Positions 42,701-51,806 of a stretch of 64,000 nt of DNA are shown here, piece after piece. The position numbers and the translations under genes were made by a program. Every line of letters starts with the position of its first letter. The stretch's first letter is position 1. Location: the NCBI RefSeq assembly GCF_902497995.1, contig NZ_CABVII010000011.1, positions 1 to 64,000 of the forward strand. The letters are read 5' to 3'. This DNA comes from Pseudomonas fluorescens (GTDB taxonomy: Bacteria; Pseudomonadota; Gammaproteobacteria; Pseudomonadales; Pseudomonadaceae). The notes beneath the pieces were generated by a model, which saw only the letters and a list, made by a program, of their open reading frames with translations, was not told the DNA's origin and made no database searches.

Positions 42701-43024
42701 CCCACTAGCGTGGGAAGACGAAGCCATGGGTTACGCCTTCGGGGCCGTCCCGGAAATACCCCCACGGGTCTGGGGAAGATTCGAAGTCAGCGAAGACCAT
42801 GCCCGCGCCGAAGGAAACACCCCCACGGGCGTGGGGAGGACTTCATATTGCACAGCGGGATAATCGGATCGTCGGAAACACCCCCACGGGCGAGGGGAAG
42901 ACTGATAGATCTGAAAGGACGCGTCATCGCCGAAGGAAACACCCCCACAGGCGTGGGGAAGATGCTGTGATAGCACTCCCTTGAGAGGTGATCGTAGAAA
43001 CACCCCCACGGGCGTGGGGAAGAC
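39710..43024 (-). CRISPR. Type I-E CRISPR array, 55 degenerate repeats
   Basis: 55 repeats of 29 bases (consensus on the plus strand GGAAACACCCCC then ACGGGCGTGGGGAAGAC) with spacers of 32 bases, period 61. Read on the minus strand the repeat starts GTCTTCCCCACGCCCG and has a CCCCACG...CGTGGGG stem and a GTGTTTCC 5' handle, as in type I-E, so transcription should run leftwards from the leader at 43025. Repeats begin at 39710, 39771, 39832, 39893, 39954, 40015 and so on to 42996. Only a few (for example 40197, 40739, 41898) match the consensus exactly. Several are 25-33 bases long through indels (40620, 40861, 41048, 42201). Spacers at 39983, 41133 and 41927 are near-identical, as are 40471/41744 and the trio 40594/42292/42353. 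Confidence 0.97.
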
Positions 43025-43186
43025 ACCAACATATTGTTAAAGAGCCCTTTTTTCAAACACAAAATATGCGAATCAGATCGTTTTAAGTGTCGGAGTTTCC
43101 ACAATCAATTGCACTTCAGAAATGCTCAGCATTTCGAAACCAGGCGAGTGGCCTTGATGAACAGACGTTGGCTGGCAGCCCTCCCT
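43025..43186 (-). promoter_or_regulatory. CRISPR leader region
   Basis: 160 bases between the cas5e stop and the first repeat on the minus strand. It is AT-rich near the array (ATATTGTTAAAGAGCCC, then a T-run), as leaders are, and holds the probable array promoter. Array orientation is taken from the repeat handle. Confidence 0.7.
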
Positions 43187-43897
43187 TTACTCCCAGTTCT
43201 GAACGGTAACTCGACGATCTCTGTATTTTTTGTGTTCACCAAACTGCAGGGGCACATCGTTCAGCGTCAGTACCTCTCCTTCGTATTCACCTTGTAGCAC
43301 TCGCAAGGCAAAGGCGCGGTTCTTGTCGGCTGCGAGCAGCTCCCCCGCTTGCAGCGCTTCTGTCACCACGCCGAACTGGCCTTGGTAAATGAGTTCGGTC
43401 GGTACGCAGCTTTTGCGTCCCAAGTAAAGATCCCAGACTGGGCTAACCAGTGCGCTGCTCACTTCATCCGCCAGTGCTGCCGGTGCTTGTAAGGCAACCG
43501 CATAGGCAATGTCCTGTAGGTAGTAGCGATAAGTCATTTTAGTGCCACCCCCCACCGCTTTCTTCCCATCGCTAGTTTTTGGAATCAGAAGGCTGGCCCA
43601 AGGATCTTGGTCATCGTAGCCACTGCCGACCATGTGGAAGTCGCGCAGCAGCGGTTCGCGCGGCGAGGGCTTGCCCTGCCGGTCTTTTGGTACATAGGCG
43701 ATCACCTGCATATCTAAGTCAGCCCATGCTTTTAACCAAGTGCTTTCATCGCCACCGGCGCCACGGGCACTGCAGAGCAAACCCAGGACACCAGATTTGG
43801 TCGGGAAGTCGAGGCTGTCACGTCTCCCAAATTTGGAGTCATGTCCCCAGGCCTGCAAGGGCGCCTCCAACCAGAGAAGCAGATACGGATTGCTCAT
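43187..43897 (-). CDS. cas5e: Cas5e (CasD), Cascade backbone subunit
   Basis: 236 aa from MSNPYLLLWLEAPLQAWGHD (ATG 43897; a start two codons earlier is possible). The opening YLLLWLEAPLQAWG and KFGRRDSLDFPTKSGVLGLL are the Cas5e signature, and LGRKSCVPTELIYQ is in the C-terminal half. Cas5e binds the 5' handle of the crRNA in Cascade. It is the last gene of the cas operon, seven bases after cas7e, and directly precedes the leader. Confidence 0.93.
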   Translation of the reverse strand: MSNPYLLLWLEAPLQAWGHDSKFGRRDSLDFPTKSGVLGLLCSARGAGGDESTWLKAWADLDMQVIAYVPKDRQGKPSPREPLLRDFHMVGSGYDDQDPWASLLIPKTSDGKKAVGGGTKMTYRYYLQDIAYAVALQAPAALADEVSSALVSPVWDLYLGRKSCVPTELIYQGQFGVVTEALQAGELLAADKNRAFALRVLQGEYEGEVLTLNDVPLQFGEHKKYRDRRVTVQNWE

Positions 43898-43904
43898 AGG
43901 CACC

Positions 43905-44951
43905 TCACTTCACATGGCTTTGCAACGCAGTGATCAGGTCATCGATGCTGAAGTCTTCATCCTCGCCCCAATCGTAGCTGGCCAACTTGCCGAACAACGA
44001 GCCGGACAGTTTCTCCTTCTTGTCCAGGTAGGTTTTGAGCGCATCGATACTAGGCTGCAGGAAGCCACCATCCCGAGCCTTGACGGCCGTCTCAAATGGA
44101 ACCTGCAGGCGCTGGCCCTTGCGTACCATCACGCGAGCGAGCTCCCAGGGACTAGCGCCGGATTGGGTGGTCTGACGCGCATTTGGAATAGCGACGAACA
44201 GTGCCTGAGTGAAGGCAGCAATGGCTTTTTTCAAGTCATCCTCACCCATGGACTGAGCCAATTGCCCAAGATCTAGGCTGACGTAGCGATAATAGGTAGC
44301 GGAATTAAACTCCAAACTGCCCATATGTGCCGAGCCTGGCTCTGATTGAAGGTCGTCCAATGCAGTGAAAAACTCTACTTCATTGCTCACCTTATGGGTG
44401 GAAATGGCATGGGCGAATGAGGCAGCTGCCTCTACATTCATGTCGGCCGCCTTAGCTACCATGCGGCCGAACAGGGCAATGTCGAGCGCGTCCACTGCTG
44501 GATTGATTGCTTTTTTGGCAACTTTAGCCAGTTCCTTATCTTTCAGTTTGGACTCGTCAAATTCTTGCAAGCGGGCATATTCGGCAAAAGCTTGGGCTTC
44601 GCTCTCACTGATAAATAGCAGAGTATCGTCGACAAGAAGTTCGGCCATTTTTTTACCACACGTCCGAGCTCCTGCCTCATCAGCTCCGGCTGTCAGGCAA
44701 GCCTGAGTAAAAAGGTGCTCCACATTTTTAGTTCGTACCGCGAGCTTTATGCCAAAGGTCTGCATGGCCAGCCGTACCTGCCGCTTCCAGCACTGGGAGC
44801 TCACCCTAGCTCGAGTTACGCCGCCGACGATGGCGGTTTTCGGAGCGCCCACATCGTCACGGTTCAAACAAGTCACCGGAAAGGACTGCAGGATGTGGTA
44901 CTCGATACGGGTATTGGTGTAAGTGTTGGTCACGTCGAATATCCTTTTCAT
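43905..44951 (-). CDS. cas7e: Cas7e (CasC), Cascade helical backbone subunit
   Basis: 348 aa from MKRIFDVTNTYTNTRIEYHI (ATG 44951); a longer frame overlaps cas6e in another frame and is discarded. Motifs: EYHILQSFPVTCLNRDDVGA, ARVSSQCWKRQVR and FVAIPNARQTTQSGASPWEL, typical of Cas7e, which forms the six-copy backbone along the spacer. Its start overlaps the cas6e stop by four bases. Confidence 0.95.
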   Translation of the reverse strand: MKRIFDVTNTYTNTRIEYHILQSFPVTCLNRDDVGAPKTAIVGGVTRARVSSQCWKRQVRLAMQTFGIKLAVRTKNVEHLFTQACLTAGADEAGARTCGKKMAELLVDDTLLFISESEAQAFAEYARLQEFDESKLKDKELAKVAKKAINPAVDALDIALFGRMVAKAADMNVEAAASFAHAISTHKVSNEVEFFTALDDLQSEPGSAHMGSLEFNSATYYRYVSLDLGQLAQSMGEDDLKKAIAAFTQALFVAIPNARQTTQSGASPWELARVMVRKGQRLQVPFETAVKARDGGFLQPSIDALKTYLDKKEKLSGSLFGKLASYDWGEDEDFSIDDLITALQSHVK

Positions 44952-45592
44952 GCGAAGGGGTTGTCGAGAAGGGGGACGATCTGCAGCAGGCCGCAGCCAA
45001 AGGCACGGCCGCGACCAATGCCTCGTGCAAAGCTGTTGCGGAAGAGGTCGGGGTCGCAAATACTGAGCTGACCTTGCACGTGAGCCTGGGCCAGAGTCAC
45101 TGGATTTTGCTGTTTGTCGTTAAAGCGCTGCACGTCCACCCGATCCACCTGCAGACTCAGGGCGGAGACCTGGAAGCCCCAGCTCTGCGCGGCACGCTCA
45201 CAGAACCACTCCCCAATGGCTTCGCGTCCTTTTATGGGCACCAACTTGCGGCTGGCATTGTCACGGCGGGTTGGATTGACGATTACGTTGAAACGATATT
45301 GCGTGTGATCAAGAAAGCTGTTTGGGATTGGCTTACTTTGCACTGAGCCGTACTGACCATCGACGCAGTCCGCAGGTGGACGGTCTGCCAGCAATAGAAT
45401 TCGTCGACCGGAAAAATCGCCACCCTGATCCGCGAATAGGATGCCACTAGCCTGACCAGCACCTTTTTCCTCGGTGCTGCGCACATCCTTATACAGGCTG
45501 TAGACAACCCGATGCAGTGAGTAAGGGTCGGTGATCCGTAGAGCCTTGACCGCCTTGCGATCTAAATGCAGCACGCTGGCAATCATGCTCAT
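44948..45592 (-). CDS. cas6e: Cas6e (CasE), crRNA-processing endoribonuclease
   Basis: 214 aa from MSMIASVLHLDRKAVKALRI (ATG 45592), with a four-base overlap with cse2. The catalytic-type histidine is H27 in DPYSLHRVVYSLY, and the glycine-rich C-terminal loop GIGRGRAFGCGLLQIVP is typical of the family. Cas6e cuts the repeat hairpin and stays on its 3' end. In most type I-E loci cas6e follows cas5e; here it lies between cse2 and cas7e. Confidence 0.95.
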   Translation of the reverse strand: MSMIASVLHLDRKAVKALRITDPYSLHRVVYSLYKDVRSTEEKGAGQASGILFADQGGDFSGRRILLLADRPPADCVDGQYGSVQSKPIPNSFLDHTQYRFNVIVNPTRRDNASRKLVPIKGREAIGEWFCERAAQSWGFQVSALSLQVDRVDVQRFNDKQQNPVTLAQAHVQGQLSICDPDLFRNSFARGIGRGRAFGCGLLQIVPLLDNPFA

Positions 45593-46140
45593 GCGTCCTT
45601 CTCCTTTGCACCCGCTGGCTGACCGTAGAACTCCATTGCCCACTGTGCCTTGACCTGTTGAGCGTTGAACGAGAAACGTCGTAATTGCTTGAGCAGCCGC
45701 AGATAGTCGAGCGATTGCCCCGCCTTACTATCAATCAGCGAGAACAAGGGTCGAAGAATCCGGCATAGCTCCGACAGATCATCACAGGCTAGCAAGCGCC
45801 GCAGTCGAGCTTTTGCTTGATTACTGTCAGAGCCATTCTCATAGCAAATAGCAATGGCTCTGCCCAGCTTTAGAGCACCGTTGTGCTCGGTTTTCGCCTT
45901 GGCAATAGCGGCCGCCACGGTGATAAAAGGCAAGCGTTGCTGTTCGAACTCCAAGTCAATGCCGTAGGCGGCTAATAACTCCCAGCTTTGATACTCGGTG
46001 GCTGGGTTGTCTGCCCGCCGTAGGCGTGCGGCCAAGCCCTTGTTCTGTATGCACTGCTGAATTACTCCGCTGACAAAACGCTCGTCTCGATCGAGCTTGG
46101 TTTTGTCCGGGATCAGTTCCTGAACTTGTATTGACTCCAT
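45589..46140 (-). CDS. cse2: Cse2 (CasB, Cas11e), Cascade small subunit
   Basis: 183 aa. Mostly helical with conserved pieces GRAIAICYENGSDSNQAKAR, LRRLLACDDLSELCRILRPL and the terminal QLRRFSFNAQQVKAQWAMEF, as in CasB-type small subunits, which stabilise crRNA-target pairing in Cascade. Start at 46140, four bases after the cse1 stop; overlap with cas6e by four bases. Confidence 0.92.
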   Translation of the reverse strand: MESIQVQELIPDKTKLDRDERFVSGVIQQCIQNKGLAARLRRADNPATEYQSWELLAAYGIDLEFEQQRLPFITVAAAIAKAKTEHNGALKLGRAIAICYENGSDSNQAKARLRRLLACDDLSELCRILRPLFSLIDSKAGQSLDYLRLLKQLRRFSFNAQQVKAQWAMEFYGQPAGAKEKDA

Positions 46141-46144
46141 CCCA

Positions 46145-47641
46145 TTACGCCTCCTGCTTCAAATATGTGCTGTTGTTCGGACGGCATTTGGCCCAGGCAT
46201 CGAGCTGGCGTGCAGTCTCCTTGGGGCAAAACCGGTCGTAGGCCTGATGGCAATAATCGGCAAAGCGCTTACGTAATCGCTGACGCTGCAGTAGTCCCTG
46301 TTCATCGGGATTGCAGCTGTCGACGAGTTCCTGAAAGTTACGCTCATTGAGTTGCCAGAACAGATGGGTTGCTTGAGCCGCTAACTTGCCGCCATCCACC
46401 TTTTGCTCCTTGAAAAAAGCCATCACCCGGCCATACAGCCTCTTGGCCAGTTCATCCAAGGCATCCATTTCAGCCTTTAGCTGGGCAAACCAGAACTCAC
46501 CCAGCATGTCGCTGCGCAGCCACACCACTGACTCGACGAAATCATCATTGCCGGAAGCATACTGCTCGCCGGCATTACTACTGACACGCAACCCGCCTGA
46601 CCAGATGGCAAAAGCCGCAGTTGCATCCCGGGCGCGATCCACACAAGCGCGAACTTGCCAGCTTTGAAAACCTTGGCTGCGCCCTTGCTCGAAAAAGCTG
46701 AGCAATGCAGTTAATTCACGCCAAGGGCGTTTCTCAGGGTCAGCCCACAGAGCCCTGGGGTCTTTACCTGTGTAATTGACTGCCACCGTAGGGTCAGCAA
46801 CGCCTTCTTTGTAGCCCGGATGGGCAAGGCCTTCGGAGTAATGAAGGCCGTCATCGGTCAAAAGACAAAAACGGCATAGCGGCACAAGCCGACCTTGTAA
46901 GGATTGCTTGTGCGCTTGAGCCACGAGGCAATCCTCGCCAGCGGGCATCTGCTGCCAAGGTGCGGTGCCTAAACCTTGGGGGAATATATTGGCCTGCTCA
47001 ATCTGCTTGGTGCTCAGTAGATTCAGCCAAAGCGATTGCTGCAGGTTATCGCCAAGCAGGAGGTTATGTAGCAGGCCCATGTGAGCTACTGCTGGCCCGG
47101 GTTTGCTGGAGGAGGGCTTGCCCTTGTCATTACGCTTGCCTTGGTAGCCGAGGCTCAGGGTTACGCTGTTATCGGTTTTTTTTCCTGACAGAGCAAAAGC
47201 CATCAGGCTCACCAGTAATACCGCTTTTTCCGCATCATCCAGTGCACGCTGTACTTGAGATTGGCTAAGCACGGTGGTGTTACCGGTAGATACTTCTGGC
47301 AACACAGCGCCATAGCTTTGCACCGCAGCTGCAGCAATAGCCGGCATCTGTAAAAAAGGCCGCTCGCCATATAGATAAAAACACTCGTACCAGCGATCCA
47401 CATAGGCAAGGCAGCGCAGGGCCAATCCTTCGGCTCCCAGCGCCCACCACTCCTTTTCATCGGCGGGTGTTTCCGCCGCCTGGGCGATAGCCAGTAGTAG
47501 CTTCATTAGGGCGATTTTTTGTACCGGGTTACCGCCTAAGCTCCGATAACCAGTATTCGAGAATACCTGCCGCAGACTGATTCGGCCGACGTCGGAAACT
47601 GGTATCCAGGGTTCATCCACCAGATTGAAACGATTTTCCAT
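46145..47641 (-). CDS. cse1: Cse1 (CasA, Cas8e), Cascade large subunit
   Basis: 498 aa starting MENRFNLVDEPWIPVSDVGR, the standard CasA opening. Other signatures are KIALMKLLLAIAQAAETPAD, GLLHNLLLGDNLQQSLWLNL and GLRVSSNAGEQYASGNDDFV. Cse1 recognises the PAM and recruits Cas3. It is 11 bases downstream of cas3 and four bases before cse2. Length is normal for the family. Confidence 0.95.
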   Translation of the reverse strand: MENRFNLVDEPWIPVSDVGRISLRQVFSNTGYRSLGGNPVQKIALMKLLLAIAQAAETPADEKEWWALGAEGLALRCLAYVDRWYECFYLYGERPFLQMPAIAAAAVQSYGAVLPEVSTGNTTVLSQSQVQRALDDAEKAVLLVSLMAFALSGKKTDNSVTLSLGYQGKRNDKGKPSSSKPGPAVAHMGLLHNLLLGDNLQQSLWLNLLSTKQIEQANIFPQGLGTAPWQQMPAGEDCLVAQAHKQSLQGRLVPLCRFCLLTDDGLHYSEGLAHPGYKEGVADPTVAVNYTGKDPRALWADPEKRPWRELTALLSFFEQGRSQGFQSWQVRACVDRARDATAAFAIWSGGLRVSSNAGEQYASGNDDFVESVVWLRSDMLGEFWFAQLKAEMDALDELAKRLYGRVMAFFKEQKVDGGKLAAQATHLFWQLNERNFQELVDSCNPDEQGLLQRQRLRKRFADYCHQAYDRFCPKETARQLDAWAKCRPNNSTYLKQEA

Positions 47642-47652
47642 GGTTTCTATCC

Positions 47653-50238
47653 TTATTGTTTGATCACTCGGTAACCCAGATCATCGCGATAATCTAATTG
47701 GCGTTTCTCATGCGCTCGTGTGCCTTGCACGCTGTGAATACCGCCGAAGTCATCCACCAGCCCCACACGCAAGATGGCCTCGTCGTGTTCCGGGCTGCCT
47801 AGATAAAAACAATGTTGCAAGCCAAACTTGCTTAGGGTTTCGATGGGCAGTTTCAGCGGCGCATCTTGCACCCGCACTGAGACGATCTGGCGCATTAGCT
47901 TCGCGCTGATCTGGCGCCAGTCGTGCTTGCCCAGTCGGTGGCGTTCCCAAGGCAGATGCACCTGTTCACCGCTGAGGAGGGTCAGAAGGCTGACTTTCTG
48001 CTCCGGTACTTGAATCAGTCCGCGCAATAGCAGTACATCGTGGCTTTCCATTTCGCTATAGCGGGTCTGTGCCTTGCTCTCAGGCAGGGTATTGCCCAAT
48101 TCCGCTAGGGCTATCTTGGCCAATTGCCGCATGGCCTTACGCCCGGTGCGCCAACGTGTGCCGCTGTCCAACTCATGTAACCAAGTGGCCATAGCCCCGT
48201 CTTCATTGCGTTGGACATAGGTCTGCTCAACCAGAGAGCGGATTTCCTGCGGCAGGTCGAGGGTTGTCCGCTCCTGCCATACTTCCAGGCTACGGCAGAG
48301 CACATAGGGGCTGTAGACAAAGGCGGTATTACCAAATGCTTGCTGCGGTGCCGCGATCGCTTGTCCAATATCTGGCGCCAGCAACCAAGCCTCACAACGT
48401 GCATGTTGTACTCGGGGCGTTTCCTTATGCCGCCATAGCCTACCCATGCGTTGTAGTAGCATGTCGCTGGGAGCGAAGCGGCTAATCAGAAAGTCCGCAT
48501 CGATATCCAGTGACTGCTCTAACACTTGAGTACCGATCAAAATTCGCCCATGCAGTTGGCGTTCCGGCCAGCCAGGCTTGCCAAAAAGGTTGACCCAAAG
48601 ATCTTCTATGTTCTGCCGATCTCCGACGGTGAAGCGCGAATGTAGCAGTCCGCACGCTAACCCTAACTCGCAGGCCTTGGCGGCCAGATCGAGGTAGCGC
48701 TGCTGGGCTTCGATAACGGTGTTTTCGATCCACAATACTTGCTGGCCCTGCAGCGCGCGCTCGATGGCTTCCTCGATGGCGAGCTGATCCTGATCAAGCA
48801 ATCGGATGGTAATCGATTGGTTGTCGATTGTTGCTACGACCAGCTCGTTGATATCGCCCTGACGGGACACCGCTGTGATCAGCGGGTATGCATCGCTGGA
48901 CAGTTTGCAACCAAGAAGTTGCTGGCGACGGTCGCGATTAAGCGTCGCGCTGAGAATTATCACGGTGCAATGCAAGCTACGCAGTAGATCAATCAGCGCA
49001 TCGAGCAAGGTGCCGGTATAAGCATCATAAGTGTGCACCTCGTCGAGAATCACCACCTTGCCTGCCAGACCGAAAGCTCGTACAAAACCATGCTTGACGT
49101 TCATCGCGGCCATCAGTGCTTGGTCGATGGTGCCGACTGCAAAAGGGGCCAGCAAACCTCGCTTGGCATGGTTAAACCAGGCGCCGCCAGGGCGGCCTTC
49201 TTCCCCCATTTCGGTATCCAACAGCCAAGCATTTCCGTGCAAAAGTAAAGAGCTATGCTGGCAATCCTTTGCAAGAATGCTTTGGAGGAACCTGTTGAAG
49301 CGTTCAAAGATTTTTTTTGAGGTGAGCTGGGTCGGCAGAGCGAAATAGATACCACTGGCGTGCCCGCTGTCCAGCATGCGGTAAGCTGCATATAGGGCCG
49401 CTTCTGTCTTGCCGAGGCCCATCGGGGCTTCCAAAATATAGACGCCTGGCTCCGTCACCACATCCAAGAGTTGTTGCTGGGCTGGACGGGGAGCAAAATC
49501 GAATATCTGTAGGAACGACTGTCCTGGCTGGTACGCCGGTGGACTAAATCCGGCACGATCCAGTGCTCGGGAGATATTGCCCTGCCAAGGAGCGGTGGGA
49601 TCCTCAAAGTGTTCGCCGGAGCCGATCCAGTCAGCGACGGAGGTCAAACCGGCCAGCAGCCGCGCTTGTGGCACTGAGTTCACTTGCGGCCAATTCGCGC
49701 CAAGCAAAGTTTTCAGTTCCGCAACCAAGGCCTCACGCTCTTGCTGCCACAACAGCCCCCCGAAAACATCGTCGCTTGCCCTGCGTCCTGCTACCGGAGG
49801 TGAAAAGCCATGGTGCTGACCGAGAATTTCCGGCACGAACTCAGGTGCATGGATTGCTTTAGCGGTGACCTGGCTGACCCCCGCATGTCCACCCCATTGA
49901 CTTTCTAATGTTGGATTAATACCCGGCTGGGCCGGTAAATTGGTGCAGCCTGGGGTACACGCCTGGCGCAGCTTTTCGACAAAGTACGGACTGACCTTGC
50001 CAATATCGTGGAGGGCAGCAACAAGGTGAGCCCCACGGGGAAACAGGGTGCCTTGGAGAGTAATCGGATACCTTGAAATTATTTCCCTGGCGACCTCACC
50101 AACGATCTGGCAATGGTCGACAACTGTTCTGCCGAGGACTGTTGCCCCATCAGATTTTTGATGAGTCTTCGCGGGGCACAATCTAAAACTCACAACCTCA
50201 CAGGTTGGTGAGGAGCCTCCATGCGTTCTCTTTAACAT
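47653..50238 (-). CDS. cas3: Cas3 nuclease-helicase, type I-E
   Basis: 861 aa. HD nuclease residues H42 (VDHCQIVG), H77-D78 (ALHDIGK). SF2 helicase motifs: Walker A MGLGKTEA (K278), DEVH at 399-402, LSATLNRDRRQ, and motif VI QRMGRLWRH. Cas3 degrades target DNA after Cascade recruitment. All catalytic motifs appear intact, so interference should be possible. Start ATG 50238 fits the usual length; it is the first gene of the six-gene operon and no cas1 or cas2 flanks it. Confidence 0.95.
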   Translation of the reverse strand: MLKRTHGGSSPTCEVVSFRLCPAKTHQKSDGATVLGRTVVDHCQIVGEVAREIISRYPITLQGTLFPRGAHLVAALHDIGKVSPYFVEKLRQACTPGCTNLPAQPGINPTLESQWGGHAGVSQVTAKAIHAPEFVPEILGQHHGFSPPVAGRRASDDVFGGLLWQQEREALVAELKTLLGANWPQVNSVPQARLLAGLTSVADWIGSGEHFEDPTAPWQGNISRALDRAGFSPPAYQPGQSFLQIFDFAPRPAQQQLLDVVTEPGVYILEAPMGLGKTEAALYAAYRMLDSGHASGIYFALPTQLTSKKIFERFNRFLQSILAKDCQHSSLLLHGNAWLLDTEMGEEGRPGGAWFNHAKRGLLAPFAVGTIDQALMAAMNVKHGFVRAFGLAGKVVILDEVHTYDAYTGTLLDALIDLLRSLHCTVIILSATLNRDRRQQLLGCKLSSDAYPLITAVSRQGDINELVVATIDNQSITIRLLDQDQLAIEEAIERALQGQQVLWIENTVIEAQQRYLDLAAKACELGLACGLLHSRFTVGDRQNIEDLWVNLFGKPGWPERQLHGRILIGTQVLEQSLDIDADFLISRFAPSDMLLQRMGRLWRHKETPRVQHARCEAWLLAPDIGQAIAAPQQAFGNTAFVYSPYVLCRSLEVWQERTTLDLPQEIRSLVEQTYVQRNEDGAMATWLHELDSGTRWRTGRKAMRQLAKIALAELGNTLPESKAQTRYSEMESHDVLLLRGLIQVPEQKVSLLTLLSGEQVHLPWERHRLGKHDWRQISAKLMRQIVSVRVQDAPLKLPIETLSKFGLQHCFYLGSPEHDEAILRVGLVDDFGGIHSVQGTRAHEKRQLDYRDDLGYRVIKQ

Positions 50239-50444
50239 ACGATCCCTGTTGAGCCGATGTCCGCTAAAAAATTTGGCAGGCTACCTTTTACCAGCAATCT
50301 GGCTTGAAGGCGGAAGCTTCATCGCATGGCCAACCCGCAACACCTGGGTGCGAGCCAACACCAAGGCAAAGGTAAATGAGGTTGCATTGAGTGCCTAGCT
50401 CCTGAGCTCCTTGGCCGCACGTAGCCTACCAAACCGAGACCTAC
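50239..50444. promoter_or_regulatory. Region upstream of cas3
   Basis: 200 bases between cas3 and a small gene read in the same direction. It should contain the cas operon promoter, but I see no distinct operator. Confidence 0.4.
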
Positions 50445-50654
50445 TCACTCAGGCGTCATGAGCACCGCTAACGTCATATTGATGAATTCTTCGTTCTTGC
50501 TGATCGTTGCCAGCGCGCCGCGCACATTGCCTCCAACCTCACCTGAGTCTCGCTGCTCGACCCACAATGTGAGTTCCATGATGGCCGCTTCGAGCGAGAC
50601 TTGGTTTTGATAGATTTTGGACAATAGGGAAGGGAGTAGGTCTGAATTTGGCAT
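50445..50654 (-). CDS. Small conserved Pseudomonas protein
   Basis: 69 aa, ATG 50654 with GGAGGAACAC upstream. Helical (LLPSLLSKIYQNQVSLEAAI, MELTLWVEQRDSGEVGGNV, RGALATISKNEEFI). Similar short proteins are frequent in Pseudomonas genomes, but no function is assigned. It is upstream of cas3 on the same strand with a 200 bp gap. Confidence 0.6.
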   Translation of the reverse strand: MPNSDLLPSLLSKIYQNQVSLEAAIMELTLWVEQRDSGEVGGNVRGALATISKNEEFINMTLAVLMTPE

Positions 50655-50832
50655 CTGTGTTCCTCCATGGAAAAGGCAAGCGTAGCAGTATAAAAATTAA
50701 GGGTTAGCTATGTCAGTTCGATGCCGAAGGGGGGAGACACAATTGGTCGTGAATTCGTTCCGGCGCGTTCCTTGACTACTGGGTTTCATAGACAAGACTG
50801 AGAAGGAATTTTTCCCCTTCGGACGAAACGTC

Positions 50833-51072
50833 ATGATTTCAGCTCTTGAGCTCCGACATATCATAGAGAGCGGTTTATTACCCCGCTCTTGCACCTGCAC
50901 CGTGAACCCAAAAGGGTCGCTTTTGATCAAGATGGTTGAGCCTTCCTCGGGCCGGGTCGAACTGTTTGTCCCCGGCGTGTTGGCTTCGCATCTCACGTCC
51001 AGTCGAGCGATTTCAAATTTGATCGGCGAACTCAGAATTGAAATGGCGGCTCGCAAAACGATCTGTGCGTGA
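50833..51072 (+). CDS. DUF1652 family protein
   Basis: 79 aa. Start MISALELRHIIESGLLPRSC, then CTCTVNPKGSLLIKMVEPSS and GRVELFVPGVLASHLTSSRA with ISNLIGELR at the end, the full DUF1652 pattern. This family is nearly confined to Pseudomonas and has no established function. It supports the genus assignment. Confidence 0.85.
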   Translation: MISALELRHIIESGLLPRSCTCTVNPKGSLLIKMVEPSSGRVELFVPGVLASHLTSSRAISNLIGELRIEMAARKTICA

Positions 51073-51126
51073 TCGCTACGGCATATGGTGGACTGGCAGC
51101 ATCAGAGCCCACCAGCTTACGACGAC

Positions 51127-51480
51127 TCAAGTCTTGCGGATGGGGTGATCAGGCTGCAGGAGGGACGCCACCGAGATGACCAGATCGTCCAGTGACCAGA
51201 GCTTGTGCAGATAGATGGTTGATGGTGGTACCGTTGCGCGGTCGATCAGATACCCGGAGGTCAAATTGCAGCGATGTACGGCCATCTACCCCTGACCATT
51301 TCAATGAATTCGATGCCTTGGATCTGCCCCGGAACACCATGGTCTGCGATCACCAGCTGGCACTGATCATGCGCTTCCAACAGATAGGTTAACGCACATC
51401 AGCAGTGTCGAACGCCACTGCTTTTGAGCCTATCTCAGCCACGATATCCACCATCAGCGAAGGGGATAATCCAGTGCCGT
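51127..51480 (-). pseudogene. Response regulator receiver domain relic with frameshifts
   Basis: Joining frames on the minus strand gives AEIGSKAVAFDTADVA, a conserved LLEAHDQCQLVIADHGVPG with the phospho-acceptor Asp region, GIEFIEMVRGRWPYIAAI, then after a frame change TSGYLIDRATVPPSTIYLHK and LDDLVISVASLLQPDHP. These are the strands and the conserved Lys of a CheY-like receiver. At least two frame changes and a Lys-Leu instead of Lys-Pro mark decay. The right-hand boundary is uncertain. Confidence 0.6.
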
Positions 51481-51806
51481 GCCGAATGCGACGTCCCTCA
51501 GCAATTGGTGACCTCGCGGGCGGAGGGAGGGTAAGGGCGTGTTCAAAACCGTCGTTGTGCAAGTCATGGCTTACGCAAAGCTCGGTGACTATGGTGAGTA
51601 CAGCTGTCCCGAATGGAAGACTTTCCTTCGACCCAATTGGCCCCCGGCTGAGGACTTGCTATTTGATGCCTTTACCCGACACCTACGTGCATGGGTACTA
51701 AACCCTTAATATTGAAAAGACTGGCTGGGGATTTTTCGGCCAGTTGCCTTCGCCTGATGCAATCAACATGAGCAGCAGGCGCTCAACTCAAGGTATAACG
51801 CCTACC
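51481..51806. other. Gap without clear gene
   Basis: Likely contains the worn N-terminal part of the response regulator and the end region of the AraC gene; nothing else recognisable. Confidence 0.35.

Noticed and set aside
39562..43009. Dozens of open frames on both strands across the CRISPR array with repeated peptide ETPPRAWGR or SSPRPWGCF
   Set aside because: They are translations of the repeats; the 61-base periodicity and spacer structure show a CRISPR array, not proline-rich proteins.
43905..45059. Longer start for cas7e
   Set aside because: The extra residues overlap cas6e in another frame; MKRIFDVTNTYTNTR is the normal start and gives a four-base overlap.
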